Source of the DNA: CAVZMO01 sp963776195
GTDB lineage: Bacteria > Nitrospirota > Thermodesulfovibrionia > Thermodesulfovibrionales > SM23-35
NCBI GenBank assembly: GCA_963776195.1
Contig: CAVZMO010000024.1
Location: 62,001-126,000, forward strand
DNA length: 64,000 nt
Direction: 5' to 3'
Below, in pieces: positions 46,169 through 54,033 of the stretch. The stretch's first letter is position 1. Every line of letters starts with the position of its first letter. The notes beneath the pieces were generated by a model. That model searched no databases. It had not been told where the DNA came from and saw nothing but the letters and a program-made list of their open reading frames with translations. The translations under genes were made by a program, and so were the position numbers.

Positions 46169-46203
46169 AATATGAACATAACATATACTAATTATTGTGT
46201 CAA
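46163..46203 (-). promoter_or_regulatory. Promoter and putative operator of the glycan cluster regulator
   Basis: On the minus strand TTGACA (46203-46198) and TATGTT (46180-46175) are 17 bp apart. The start point this predicts falls at or next to the GTG start at 46168, so the mRNA may be almost leaderless. The inverted repeat GTTCA-N5-TGAAC at 46177-46163 covers the start and could be an autoregulatory operator. Confidence 0.5.
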
Positions 46204-46210
46204 TTAACTT

Positions 46211-46386
46211 AGATTATTCATAAAATTGATAACAATGGCTGAGGATAGAGAATTTGAGCGGGTTTTTTTGCTGATAGTCAAATACAATGTGTAAAAATAA
46301 AGAGGCAAAAGCCTCGCAGGGAGGAACGACCGAGAATGAGCGAAAATACTCTATCCTCAGTTCAATTAAAAAATTATGAATAATCT
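46211..46386. repeat. Nested palindromic element (copy B)
   Basis: 176 bp with imperfect inverted arms of about 44 bp: AGATTATTCATAA at 46211-46223 pairs with the end at 46374-46386, and CTGAGGATAGAG at 46239-46250 pairs with CTCTATCCTCAG at 46349-46360. The inner sequence shares ATTTNAGCGGGTTT and GAATGAGCGAAA, in the same order and orientation relative to the arms, with copy A at 31322-31428. It lies between the regulator promoter and the terminator of the S74 gene, in a 350-bp gap without a gene. Confidence 0.75.
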
Positions 46387-46411
46387 GGGTTAAATATAGA
46401 GGCCGGATGAA

Positions 46412-46444
46412 CAAAAAAGGCGGGACTTTCACATCCCGCCTTTC
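46412..46444 (-). terminator. Rho-independent terminator
   Basis: On the minus strand AAAGGCGGGA pairs with TCCCGCCTTT across an 8-base loop and is followed by a T run. It sits 75 bp after the stop of the S74-domain gene at 46519-47712 and ends that transcript. Confidence 0.85.
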
Positions 46445-46518
46445 ATACTAGAATAACTTCTCAAATCATCTGGATGTCAAGGTAAAACCTTTACATCCGC
46501 TTTCAGAACATTGATCGA

Positions 46519-47712
46519 CTATTTAAGGTTGCTGACAGCCGCATGCGACTTATTCCACCTTACTTCTTTCTCAAGCTCAGCCACCTTTTCCGTGAGCACA
46601 GCGATGGTCTTCTGCTGTTCCTGAGAAACCTTTGTGAGCACTGCCACGATATCCATCGGGCTTAATCCCTTCCTGTCCCTTGTCGCCACTATCTCAGGCA
46701 CATCCTCTGCTACGAAGCCCACATGTTTCTCTTTTGTATCAGCCTTATAATTGAATTTAACAGGATTGAGTCCCTTTAATGCATTAACCGCCTCATCTAC
46801 AGTGAGGGTATTGATGTTCTCCTTATACTCCCTGCTTGAGGCATCTGTCCATACCCCACCTGCTGACAGACGTGCACCATTTGAATGGTGTATTGGATAA
46901 CTTGGGGCTAATCCAAAACCCACATAACCATTCGACGCGAGATAAAATGAATTTGCAGGCGCCTCTATAAAGACATGCATTACAGTTGCCTCAAATGCAC
47001 CAAAATTTTGCGCCCTGCGCTGTATCTGCAAACTCTTTTGATCAAGCACATAGTAAAGACCCTTATTACCAGTGCCTGTCTCATCAAGCCAGAAACCTGG
47101 ATAAGCGTACTGGGCCAGGTACTGGCCATTCGACATTATACTTCCGTTTACATGAAGCTTTTGTGTCGGGCCAGTCGTTCCAATACCGACATTTGCGGCG
47201 CCGGGAAGCAGATAGATTCCATAGTCCGTCGCACCCATATCAGTTCGAATATATAGGGGAACATTGTCAGCCTGAATATCAGTGGCAGTCCCGTCTGTCC
47301 TCAATGCGATTGTCTTCGCAGTTGCGCTGGTATCACTCCTCAGTCTGATTTCAGTACCAACAGCATCTACCGTGTATGCAGGCACACTAGTGTTGATTCC
47401 TATTCTATTGAGCGAATCGAGGTACAGTAGATTATCCCCACACCCACTTTCAATAATGAGGGGTGAAGCATTATACGTACCACCATCATAGGCATAAACA
47501 GAAAAGGCACTAGCAGCATCCCAATCGGTAATCAGATACCAATTCATTTTGCCAGATTCAGTATCATTTAACTCAACAAACGGGTTTGCGGTCCCATAAA
47601 TCTCATACCAATCAGTAGTAGAACCTGTACCCCAAGCCGGATGACTGATAAGCAACAGGGCTGCAATAACAGCTAATATTGAAATGCATCCTTGAAAGTA
47701 TTTAATTTTCAT
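46519..47712 (-). CDS. Exported protein with C-terminal S74 intramolecular-chaperone domain (A)
   Basis: 397 residues. Signal peptide at 1-29 (ending HPAWG), then fibre-like strand repeats (e.g. NVGIGTTGPTQKLHVNG) and a C-terminal S74-type domain (about 285-365) with ASSREYKENI, HVGFVAEDVPEIVA and LSPMDIVAVLTKVSQEQQ, ended by a coiled coil. In tail-spike proteins this domain trimerises the fibre and then cuts itself off; the Ser292/Lys297 spacing matches the self-cleavage Ser-Lys pair, but the residue after Ser is Ser rather than the usual Asp. It has a GGAGGAAA ribosome-binding site and follows the 47742 gene closely. Confidence 0.85.
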   Translation of the reverse strand: MKIKYFQGCISILAVIAALLLISHPAWGTGSTTDWYEIYGTANPFVELNDTESGKMNWYLITDWDAASAFSVYAYDGGTYNASPLIIESGCGDNLLYLDSLNRIGINTSVPAYTVDAVGTEIRLRSDTSATAKTIALRTDGTATDIQADNVPLYIRTDMGATDYGIYLLPGAANVGIGTTGPTQKLHVNGSIMSNGQYLAQYAYPGFWLDETGTGNKGLYYVLDQKSLQIQRRAQNFGAFEATVMHVFIEAPANSFYLASNGYVGFGLAPSYPIHHSNGARLSAGGVWTDASSREYKENINTLTVDEAVNALKGLNPVKFNYKADTKEKHVGFVAEDVPEIVATRDRKGLSPMDIVAVLTKVSQEQQKTIAVLTEKVAELEKEVRWNKSHAAVSNLK

Positions 47713-47741
47713 GGTATTTCCTCCTTAATTCTGGGTATTTA

Positions 47742-48146
47742 TTATGGTCTGAGACTTTTATTTTTCACGTGAGGCACAATCAGACCGTTTACGATCTTAA
47801 AGGACCCGGTCTGTGCCTTCAACTGCGCCCCGTCTGATCCAGATGTCGTCATCAATTCGTATTTGTACTGCCCATCAACAAGCGGCCCGTCTGCAGTGCT
47901 GGTCACAAAAGACATGCTTTCTCCTGCACCGATGTCTGCCTGAGCATAGAAACCGCTGTCACCGCTTACTGTCAACGCAAGGGTTTTACCGCTCAGATTA
48001 TTTATTGCAATATTGGTTGGGCTTGTCTGCACATCAGCCAACGGCTCATCGGCTCTTACCGGCGCAACTGGTCCAAAGGAAATGACCATGACTGCGAGAA
48101 GCGCTGCTACAAAAAAAAGTCTGCCAATCTGCTTATAGATGTTCAT
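47742..48146 (-). CDS. Small exported protein, unknown function
   Basis: About 134 residues from the ATG at 48146, which has a strong GGAGGTC ribosome-binding site; the ATG at 48167 is less well placed. A signal peptide (about 1-31, ending PVRADE) is followed by a strand-rich Ser/Thr/Gly domain (TNIAINNLSGKTLALTVSGD, GESMSFVTSTADGPL). No family recognised. It is 30 bp upstream of the S74-domain gene on the same strand and probably in the same operon, so it may be an accessory or structural partner. Confidence 0.7.
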   Translation of the reverse strand: MNIYKQIGRLFFVAALLAVMVISFGPVAPVRADEPLADVQTSPTNIAINNLSGKTLALTVSGDSGFYAQADIGAGESMSFVTSTADGPLVDGQYKYELMTTSGSDGAQLKAQTGSFKIVNGLIVPHVKNKSLRP

Positions 48147-48429
48147 TTTTTGACCTCCTTCGTTCATTCAAATAAAAGTTATCGGCATGATGCACTATGA
48201 GTGCTCTTGCTCACCCCCTTTCCTCTGTGTTTCGTGCCATCGAATCGAAAAAACGGGCCTTTATACCAAAACAGAAAGTCTTCTGCCCGAATCTCAAAAA
48301 AATTGACAATTAGCTTTTATCTTCGTCCCCCTAAAGAATGCGTCAGATTACGAATGCAATCTTAAGCAGTTTTCAGAATATTGTTTACAGCTGAGCTAGT
48401 GGTATAAATCTATATTGAAAAACAAATCT

Positions 48430-48456
48430 TGTCAAGATAAATTTGTCAAGATAAAT
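48430..48456 (-). promoter_or_regulatory. Tandem direct repeat carrying two TTGACA boxes
   Basis: The 13-base unit TTTATCTTGACAA is repeated back to back on the minus strand (48456-48430). The inner copy could be a -35 box with a TAGATT at 48412-48407 (17-bp spacer) as -10, upstream of the exported gene at 48146, but the resulting leader would be about 250 bases. It abuts the inverted-repeat element at 48459. Confidence 0.35.
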
Positions 48457-48458
48457 TG

Positions 48459-48711
48459 TTTTTTGGAGTTTCCTGAGTTTTTAACGTCCCCCCCTTTAGA
48501 AAAGGGGGCAAAGGGGGGATTTGACAAAGGAGTGAGGTAAATTCTGAAATACAGCATTATTATTCAAAATCCCCCTTAATCCCTCCGCCTGAGGCGGACC
48601 AAAGGGGGATTTACAAAAAATATTACTCTTCCTCTTAGTTTCTTCAGAAAGGCATTATCTCTATAAAAACTTGCGCATTTTACTTTGTCAAAACTCAGGA
48701 AACTTCAAAAA
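48459..48711. repeat. 253-bp inverted-repeat element with internal G/C-tract palindromes (copy 2)
   Basis: Outer arms: TTTTGGAGTTTCCTGAG (within 48459-48482) and CTCAGGAAACTTCAAAA (within 48689-48711) are inverted copies with one mismatch. Inside, CCCCCCTTTAGAAAAGGGGG with GGGGGGATTT and a later AAAATCCCCCTTAAT...AAAGGGGGATTT resemble the element at 23395-23511. No ORF is inside. It lies in the 48147-48788 gap, where no gene was found. Confidence 0.7.
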
Positions 48712-48788
48712 TTGATACATTGCCGGCATAAAAAGGAAATGATCCACACGAAGTTCCAGAAACCTCACCATGGTAAATTATCAAGCAA

Positions 48789-49601
48789 TTATTTCAGTGT
48801 AGTGAGATCCGCGCGCGAGTTGTTCCAGCGCACTTCTTTCTCCAGAGCCGTCACTTTCTCGTTGAGTTCAGCTATTGTCCGCTGCTGTTCCTGCATTGCC
48901 CTTTGCTGTTCCTGAACCACTTTTGTCAGCACTGCCACGATATCCATTGGGCTTAATCCCTTCCTGTCCTTTGTCGCCACTATCTCAGGCACATCCTCTG
49001 CTATGAATCCTGCAGAGGTGTCTTCAGGGTCTGCCTTGGAGGTGTAGGTGATGGGATTGAGTTCCTTTAATGCGCCCATTGCCTCATCCACGGTAAGCTC
49101 CTTTATGTTGTCCTTGTATTCCCTGCTTGAGGCATTTACCCATTGTCCTGCCGCTGACAAATATGCATTTGTTGATGAATGGATCGGGTAATTGGGTTCT
49201 CTTCCTAAACCGATATACCCATTAGCCTTAACAAAAAATGCATTGTTGGGAGCGTTAATATACAGCTTAAATGGCGATGCCTCAAACGCACCAAAATTTG
49301 CTCCCCTCCTCTGCATCTGCATTACGCCACCGTCGAGCACAAAATACGCGCCCTTTCCATAATCCGTCTCATCCAGCCAGAAACCAGGATAGATCTTCTG
49401 TGTTAAATAAACATCGGCAGTGTACACAAGGCCGGTATCTGTCACAGCAAATTTTATTGTCTCCGTATCATCCTTTACCCGCAACTTGTCTCCACCAACG
49501 GCTGAAAACGGCAGACCAATGCTTACCAGTGTCCCCAGCAGAATGACAAGTCCAAAGACATTAATTGCGCCAAATTGTCTCATGCTTGATCCTCTTTTCA
49601 T
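48789..49601 (-). CDS. Exported protein with C-terminal S74 intramolecular-chaperone domain (B)
   Basis: About 270 residues from the ATG at 49601 (GGGAGGG ribosome-binding site). A membrane-spanning signal (about 10-32) precedes a short fibre part, then the same block as protein A: YPGFWLDET, MQRRGANFGAFEAS, NASSREYKDNI, AGFIAEDVPEIVATKDRKGL and a coiled-coil end (EVRWNNSRADLTTLK). The C-terminal 200 residues of A and B are clear paralogs, while the N-terminal fibre part is much shorter here. The Ser-Lys spacing of the self-cleavage site is kept (Ser158/Lys163) with Ser in place of the usual Asp. Confidence 0.85.
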   Translation of the reverse strand: MKRGSSMRQFGAINVFGLVILLGTLVSIGLPFSAVGGDKLRVKDDTETIKFAVTDTGLVYTADVYLTQKIYPGFWLDETDYGKGAYFVLDGGVMQMQRRGANFGAFEASPFKLYINAPNNAFFVKANGYIGLGREPNYPIHSSTNAYLSAAGQWVNASSREYKDNIKELTVDEAMGALKELNPITYTSKADPEDTSAGFIAEDVPEIVATKDRKGLSPMDIVAVLTKVVQEQQRAMQEQQRTIAELNEKVTALEKEVRWNNSRADLTTLK

Positions 49602-49673
49602 GTTTCCCTCCCTATGTAAATATTTTCTCAATCTTTCCCGTACTTACTATTCTTTTCCCGGAATTCCCTGTAA

Positions 49674-50801
49674 TTATTCGATTATTATGTTTTCAATATC
49701 CATGGTCCCGCTGTATATTGTTATGCACCCGGTGACAGTTGTGTATCCCGGATTTGCCGAGTAGCTGCAGTCATACCCGCCACTGAGCGTGAACGTGATG
49801 CCCCGGTCAATGATCAGGTCTTCAGTGAAATCCAATGCCTGAACCTGGACAATGTCTCCGTCTGCCGCAGAATCGTATGTAAGCTGGATCCCGTTAAAAT
49901 ACTGCGTGTTCAGTTTTACAGGAGAGTTTGCACAGGGATTGACCGTGATATAGTGAGTCTTCGTCTCTGTATCATATCCCGCCGCATTTGTCGCGGTAAG
50001 AGAGACAGTGTAGATACCGTGATTTTCATAGGTATGGGTCGGGTGCTGCCCGGCGCCCGCCCATCCGTCTCCAAAGTCCCATACCCATGATGTGGGACCG
50101 TTGGCCGAAAGGTCGGTGAAACCGACTATCAACGGAATGGCGCCGCCTGTGGGAGATGCAGAGAAATCTGCAATCGGAGACAATTGCTGCTGGGGATAGA
50201 GAAAACTTACGCCATCAATATCATCCTGGTCCAACGTTCTCTGTTTAGTCTCTCCCGGTGACGTATACCCATACATGGTTTTCTCTGAATCCACAACATC
50301 ATAGAGATCAGCAAGACATAAAGAATGGCCAAACTCATGAGTACCTACATTCTGTACATCAAAATCATCCGGAGAACCAACAGTGCTCCACGGATAGGAA
50401 ATATTGAACTGAACGTCACTGTCCAATATCTCACCTGTGCTCGGATAATACCAATAACTGTTTTCCGCCAGGGTACCGTCCGCTTCCATTATGCCAAAGG
50501 TGACCAGGTTGACTCCGTCGTATGCGCCGTGGTCTGTGCTCGATGTTGATCCGCCATATGCAAACGCAAAGCACGAGGTGTTCACATCTGTCCACGTCTG
50601 CATCGCTGCCTGAACAGCAGAGAGGCTGCCGAAGGGGCCCCCTGACGTGTTGACAAAATACGTTGTGCCGTCAACTGCCCACCTTAACACGGCTCCCCTC
50701 GAGCTGCTGCACAGCTCATATGAAAACGCCCTTGTACAGAACGTGTGGAGGATTAAGACACAGAGCAACCATAACGAGAGACATGTTCTCCTTTTCACCA
50801 C
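49674..50801 (-). CDS. Secreted matrixin-like metalloprotease with PKD domain
   Basis: 375 residues. Signal peptide (1-27), then a metzincin domain (about 35-190) with the zinc site HEFGHSLCLAD (His155, His159, and Asp165 as the likely third ligand, where matrixins have His) and a Met-turn near Met176. A PKD domain follows (about 212-290; SWVWDFGDGWAGAGQHPTHTY) and a strand-rich C-terminal part that may be cut short at the stop. The start is GTG at 50801, overlapping the upstream gene, behind an AGGAGAG site. It could be a type II secretion substrate. Confidence 0.82.
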   Translation of the reverse strand: MVKRRTCLSLWLLCVLILHTFCTRAFSYELCSSSRGAVLRWAVDGTTYFVNTSGGPFGSLSAVQAAMQTWTDVNTSCFAFAYGGSTSSTDHGAYDGVNLVTFGIMEADGTLAENSYWYYPSTGEILDSDVQFNISYPWSTVGSPDDFDVQNVGTHEFGHSLCLADLYDVVDSEKTMYGYTSPGETKQRTLDQDDIDGVSFLYPQQQLSPIADFSASPTGGAIPLIVGFTDLSANGPTSWVWDFGDGWAGAGQHPTHTYENHGIYTVSLTATNAAGYDTETKTHYITVNPCANSPVKLNTQYFNGIQLTYDSAADGDIVQVQALDFTEDLIIDRGITFTLSGGYDCSYSANPGYTTVTGCITIYSGTMDIENIIIE

Positions 50802-51334
50802 GCCGCTCTCCTGACCTTCTCCACGAGTTCTTCTGCCGGAATATCGTTATCAATGACTTCCCTGCCGTGTATAACCTGAAATCCTCCTTTTCGGGCAATG
50901 CCCTGATGATCTATGGTATACTTGCCCTGCGCCTTTCCCACAATGTGATAAGTTACGCCTTTCTTTTTGTCTCTTGCAGATTTCAGAAATAAAATAACTC
51001 TCTCATTTTCTGAAAGGGGCGACACATCAGAGACCCTCAGTCCAATATCGTCAATTTCGCCTCCCGCATATTGCACGATGATATCTCCGTGTACAAGCTT
51101 GCCTTTTATGACCTCAGCAATGCGAATAGTGGCTCTCGTATGGATGGTTTTCCCGTCCTCGCTCCATTTCGTCTCAACCTGCTGAACATTTCCCAGGATC
51201 ACCACCTCCGATTTTCTTGTCAGGTCCTCCGTGCTTAATCCGATCATGGTGCCCAACAATAGGGTGGGCGTCATGACTACGACAGAAAAAAGCGTCATTA
51301 AGAAAAAATATCTCAATCTCCTCACCTCCGTCAT
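50795..51334 (-). CDS. Exported partner protein of the metalloprotease, unknown function
   Basis: 179 residues. An N-terminal hydrophobic signal (about 7-30) is followed by a compact strand-rich domain (SEVVILGNVQQVETKW, TRATIRIAEVIKGKL, NERVILFLKSARD). It overlaps the metalloprotease gene by 7 bp, so the pair is co-translated. Such proteins are often found next to secreted matrixin-type genes, and a role as accessory or inhibitor is only a guess. I could not assign a family. Confidence 0.7.
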   Translation of the reverse strand: MTEVRRLRYFFLMTLFSVVVMTPTLLLGTMIGLSTEDLTRKSEVVILGNVQQVETKWSEDGKTIHTRATIRIAEVIKGKLVHGDIIVQYAGGEIDDIGLRVSDVSPLSENERVILFLKSARDKKKGVTYHIVGKAQGKYTIDHQGIARKGGFQVIHGREVIDNDIPAEELVEKVRRAAW

Positions 51335-51489
51335 AATTTCTTAAAAGGCGCACATATCATGCTAACCCAGATCTCTCATGAATCATCTGCGTAAGGTTTA
51401 TGATGACAGTCCAATTTTCATGAAGGATTCATGAAGGATTGCACGGCTAAAATTACCTCTCTTCAAATTATATTTGACATGTCAAGGAT

Positions 51490-51600
51490 ATTTCTATCTT
51501 GCAAGGTGAGACAGTAAGCCCCGTGAGCACGCGGGACCCTCCACCAGAGCGTGAAGAAGAGGCCTGGAAATAGCGAGAGGCTGAAGTTATGCTCTAAAAT
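51490..51600 (+). other. GC-rich structured segment, possibly an RNA remnant
   Basis: In an otherwise AT-rich 371-bp gap (51335-51705), about 110 bp are GC-rich with hairpin potential (CCCCGTGAGCACGCGGG) and a GGCCTGGAAATAGCGAGAGGC stretch reminiscent of structured RNA, for example a group II intron piece. No ORF crosses it. The same gap has a 10-bp tandem direct repeat (TTCATGAAGGATTCATGAAGGATT) near 51418-51441. Low confidence. Confidence 0.25.
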
Positions 51601-51705
51601 GTACCTGCAATGCCCTTGAGATTCTGAATTCGACACTCCATATCTTCCCGATATCTTTACATCTTAACATACGGAATACTATAATGAAATCTGTCACCAC
51701 TACCT

Positions 51706-52416
51706 ATGAATGCGATGAAATCTTATTTGATTGTAGTACCGGCGTATAATGAGCAAAAATACCTTCCCCAGGTCCTGTTTGATATCCTGAAAAACAATCC
51801 CCTTGCGGATATCTTGGTGGTCAATGACGGCTCAACAGACGACACTTCCAGGATCGCACGCCAGGCCGGTGCCGTCGTATTAGATATCCCCTGTAATATA
51901 GGCTATGGCGGCGCAATTCAGACCGGGTTCCGTTTTGCAACTGAATACGGATATGATTTTGTAATCACGATGGATGGAGATGCCCAGCATGATCCCTATT
52001 CCGTCAAAAACCTCACAGAGACTATGACTCGGGAAGAAGCAGATGTGGTGATAGGCTCCCGTTTCTTAGGGGGGTCATATAAAATGGGCATTTTCCGGAG
52101 AATCGGGGTCCGGCTGTTTTCTCAGATTGCCAGATTTTATACCGGAACAGAATTCACGGATCCCACCTCCGGTTTTCAGCTCCTTAACAGAAAAGTCTTC
52201 TCATACCTTTCCGAGGGCAACAATTATCCTCTTGACTATCCCGATGCCAACATCATTATGGCTCTCCATAAAATGAATTTTAAGGTGGTGGAAGCTCCGG
52301 TAAGGATGGTGGAAAAGACAAACGGCAATTCTATGCATAGCGGTTTAAAACCCATTCTTTATGTTATCCGGATGTTTCTGGCCATTATTATGGTTTTAAT
52401 GAGAAAGGAGGATTGA
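51706..52416 (+). CDS. Family 2 glycosyltransferase (DPM-like, soluble)
   Basis: 236 residues with IVVPAYNEQKYLPQVL, VVNDGSTDDTSRIARQAG, VITMDGDAQHDP and DPTSGFQLLNRK, all canonical for bacterial dolichol-phosphate-mannose-synthase-like GT2 enzymes without membrane helices. It is co-transcribed with the DUF2304 gene that follows, a common pair in which the small membrane protein probably anchors or partners the enzyme. It likely makes a polyprenyl-phosphate sugar. Confidence 0.92.
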   Translation: MNAMKSYLIVVPAYNEQKYLPQVLFDILKNNPLADILVVNDGSTDDTSRIARQAGAVVLDIPCNIGYGGAIQTGFRFATEYGYDFVITMDGDAQHDPYSVKNLTETMTREEADVVIGSRFLGGSYKMGIFRRIGVRLFSQIARFYTGTEFTDPTSGFQLLNRKVFSYLSEGNNYPLDYPDANIIMALHKMNFKVVEAPVRMVEKTNGNSMHSGLKPILYVIRMFLAIIMVLMRKED

Positions 52417-52418
52417 CC

Positions 52419-52775
52419 ATGGCCTTCAGTGTAAGGATATTTATTTTGCTGCTCGGCACGTTCTTATTTGTCATGATATTGGAGTTGGTCCGGAGAAGGA
52501 AATTCAGGGAAGAACTTTCCCTTATCTGGCTCATCATAGGCATGGGACTGATTCTCAGCTCTTTTGCTGATCGCTTTATAGACCCACTTGCCAAGAGATT
52601 GGGAATAAGCTATCCTCCGGTGTTAGTCTTTTTGGTAATATCTTTCCTCTTTGTCCTTGCCATGCTTTACTTTTCGATTGTGGTATCGGATTTGAAAAGT
52701 AAAAACAAAGAATTAAGCCAGAAGATTGCTTTGATGGAATATAAGCTCGGCAGGCTTTATCAAGAGAAAGAGTAG
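52419..52775 (+). CDS. DUF2304 small membrane protein
   Basis: About 118 residues from the ATG at 52419, behind an AGGAGG site; a TTG two codons before is less likely. Three hydrophobic segments (VRIFILLLGTFLFVMIL, LIWLIIGMGLILSSF, PVLVFLVISFLFVLAMLY) and a charged coiled-coil tail match DUF2304. Members sit beside DPM-like GT2 genes, as here (3-bp gap), and are thought to serve as partner membrane proteins. Probably needed for activity or membrane attachment of the upstream enzyme. Confidence 0.85.
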   Translation: MAFSVRIFILLLGTFLFVMILELVRRRKFREELSLIWLIIGMGLILSSFADRFIDPLAKRLGISYPPVLVFLVISFLFVLAMLYFSIVVSDLKSKNKELSQKIALMEYKLGRLYQEKE

Positions 52776-52799
52776 TCGCCGCGATTCAGGACGCCGTCA

Positions 52800-52930
52800 T
52801 CCTTTCTGCCGCACGAGGTCCTTAATCGTATTTGCCAAGAGGAGTTCTATCGTACATTTTCTTCCTTTCCCGCAAAGAGCTTCCTGACCTTCATCCTGAC
52901 AAATTCCTTAGCCACTTCTGGCTCAGGTGC
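52800..52930 (-). pseudogene. Gene tail remnant
   Basis: In the 384-bp gap (52776-53159) the minus strand reads PEVAKEFVRMKVRKLFAGKE and, after a shift, IELLLANTIKDLVRQKG followed by a stop. The amphipathic character suggests the C-terminal tail of a former gene, but no family can be named. The remainder of the gap holds no gene or clear element. Confidence 0.3.
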
Positions 52931-53159
52931 CACCTGTGCTAATATTAATGGCTGCTTTTAAAACTCGACAGACGCGGCTCAGTCTGTATTTTGCTGTCTC
53001 CTATCTTCTGAGAAGACAGAAGTAGTTAAATAAAATACAGCATTGAAAACAAGGCTTGTCGTTCAAGAACACCACAAATGTAATATAAACCTCAAGAAAA
53101 GGATGCCTATTTTTAAATAGAGTTACACAAGAAATTTACTGATAGTCAGGTCAAATGTA

Positions 53160-54014
53160 TCATTTTATGGATCTATATCCATTCCAATAAGCTTTATATG
53201 CAAGAAAACGAACAAGAGGTATGAGGAATAAATATTTTAAATGGCCATGTTTTCTGAAGAAGAAAAAATGCTGTTTTATATCATTCCAGAATGTCCGGGC
53301 TTTTGTCCGCCATGTAAGACAGACCCCCTCAGGTAAATCGATACCGTATTTTTTCTTGATAAGTTTAAAAGCCCTGCCATCAATATATGCCCGCCTTGAG
53401 ATCGCCTTCAGAGAAAAGGGATGGGTATGATAAACAGACGCTTTAGGACAATATTGAAACGTATAACTATCTTTCTGAAGAAGATACCATAGATAGTCTT
53501 CCCAGCTCGGCAGCTCCTCATCAAATTTTTGTTCGACCCACATTTTTTTTAGGAATGCGCAGTTTGCATTAGAGAAGGGCACACGTCCCGATTTTCTTTC
53601 ATTTGGCGGGAAATGCTTATTTATAGACACCTCTTCAAAGGGGTTCAGCCCCTTAATGGAAACCTGTCGTCCGTAAACCGCATCGGCCTCCCCTCTTCCA
53701 ACAGCCGAAGAAAGTTCAAATAGCCAGTTGGTGTCCACAGGGATACAGTGAGCGGAGACATTGACGATAATCGCCCCTTTGCCTTTCTCTATTCCGTAGT
53801 TCAGTGCATGCCCGAAACTGAAAGATTCAGGCGCAATCTGAAATAAGCGAACGGGATATTTTTGGACGATCTCCAGCGTGCGGTCGGTTGAGCCGGAGTC
53901 AACAATGATAACTTCAAAGGGGACGTCGATTTCCTGCAGGTAAATTTTTTCGAGGGTTTGGCCGATGGCCTCTTCTTCATTCTTGCAGCGTATGATTATT
54001 GAAATGCTATCCAT
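53160..54014 (-). CDS. Family 2 glycosyltransferase, rhamnosyl/DUF-type
   Basis: 284 residues with ISIIIRCKNEEEAIGQTLEK, IIVDSGSTDRTLEIVQKY, FGHALNYGIEKGKGAIIV, AHCIP, VPFSNANCAFLK and YHTHPFSLKAISRRAYIDGRAF. It is closely similar to the GT2 half of the fused protein at 55004-57338 (FGRSLNIGIENASGEIIV, YHSHTPSLKYIRRRAYVESK). A cytoplasmic sugar transferase whose sugar is unknown. Confidence 0.9.
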   Translation of the reverse strand: MDSISIIIRCKNEEEAIGQTLEKIYLQEIDVPFEVIIVDSGSTDRTLEIVQKYPVRLFQIAPESFSFGHALNYGIEKGKGAIIVNVSAHCIPVDTNWLFELSSAVGRGEADAVYGRQVSIKGLNPFEEVSINKHFPPNERKSGRVPFSNANCAFLKKMWVEQKFDEELPSWEDYLWYLLQKDSYTFQYCPKASVYHTHPFSLKAISRRAYIDGRAFKLIKKKYGIDLPEGVCLTWRTKARTFWNDIKQHFFFFRKHGHLKYLFLIPLVRFLAYKAYWNGYRSIK

Positions 54015-54033
54015 ATATCCTTTTAAAAATGGA

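Noticed and set aside
48168..48420. Riboswitch (c-di-GMP type) in the long leader before the exported gene at 48146
   Set aside because: I saw no conserved GEMM-type core in this stretch; only short hairpins are present.
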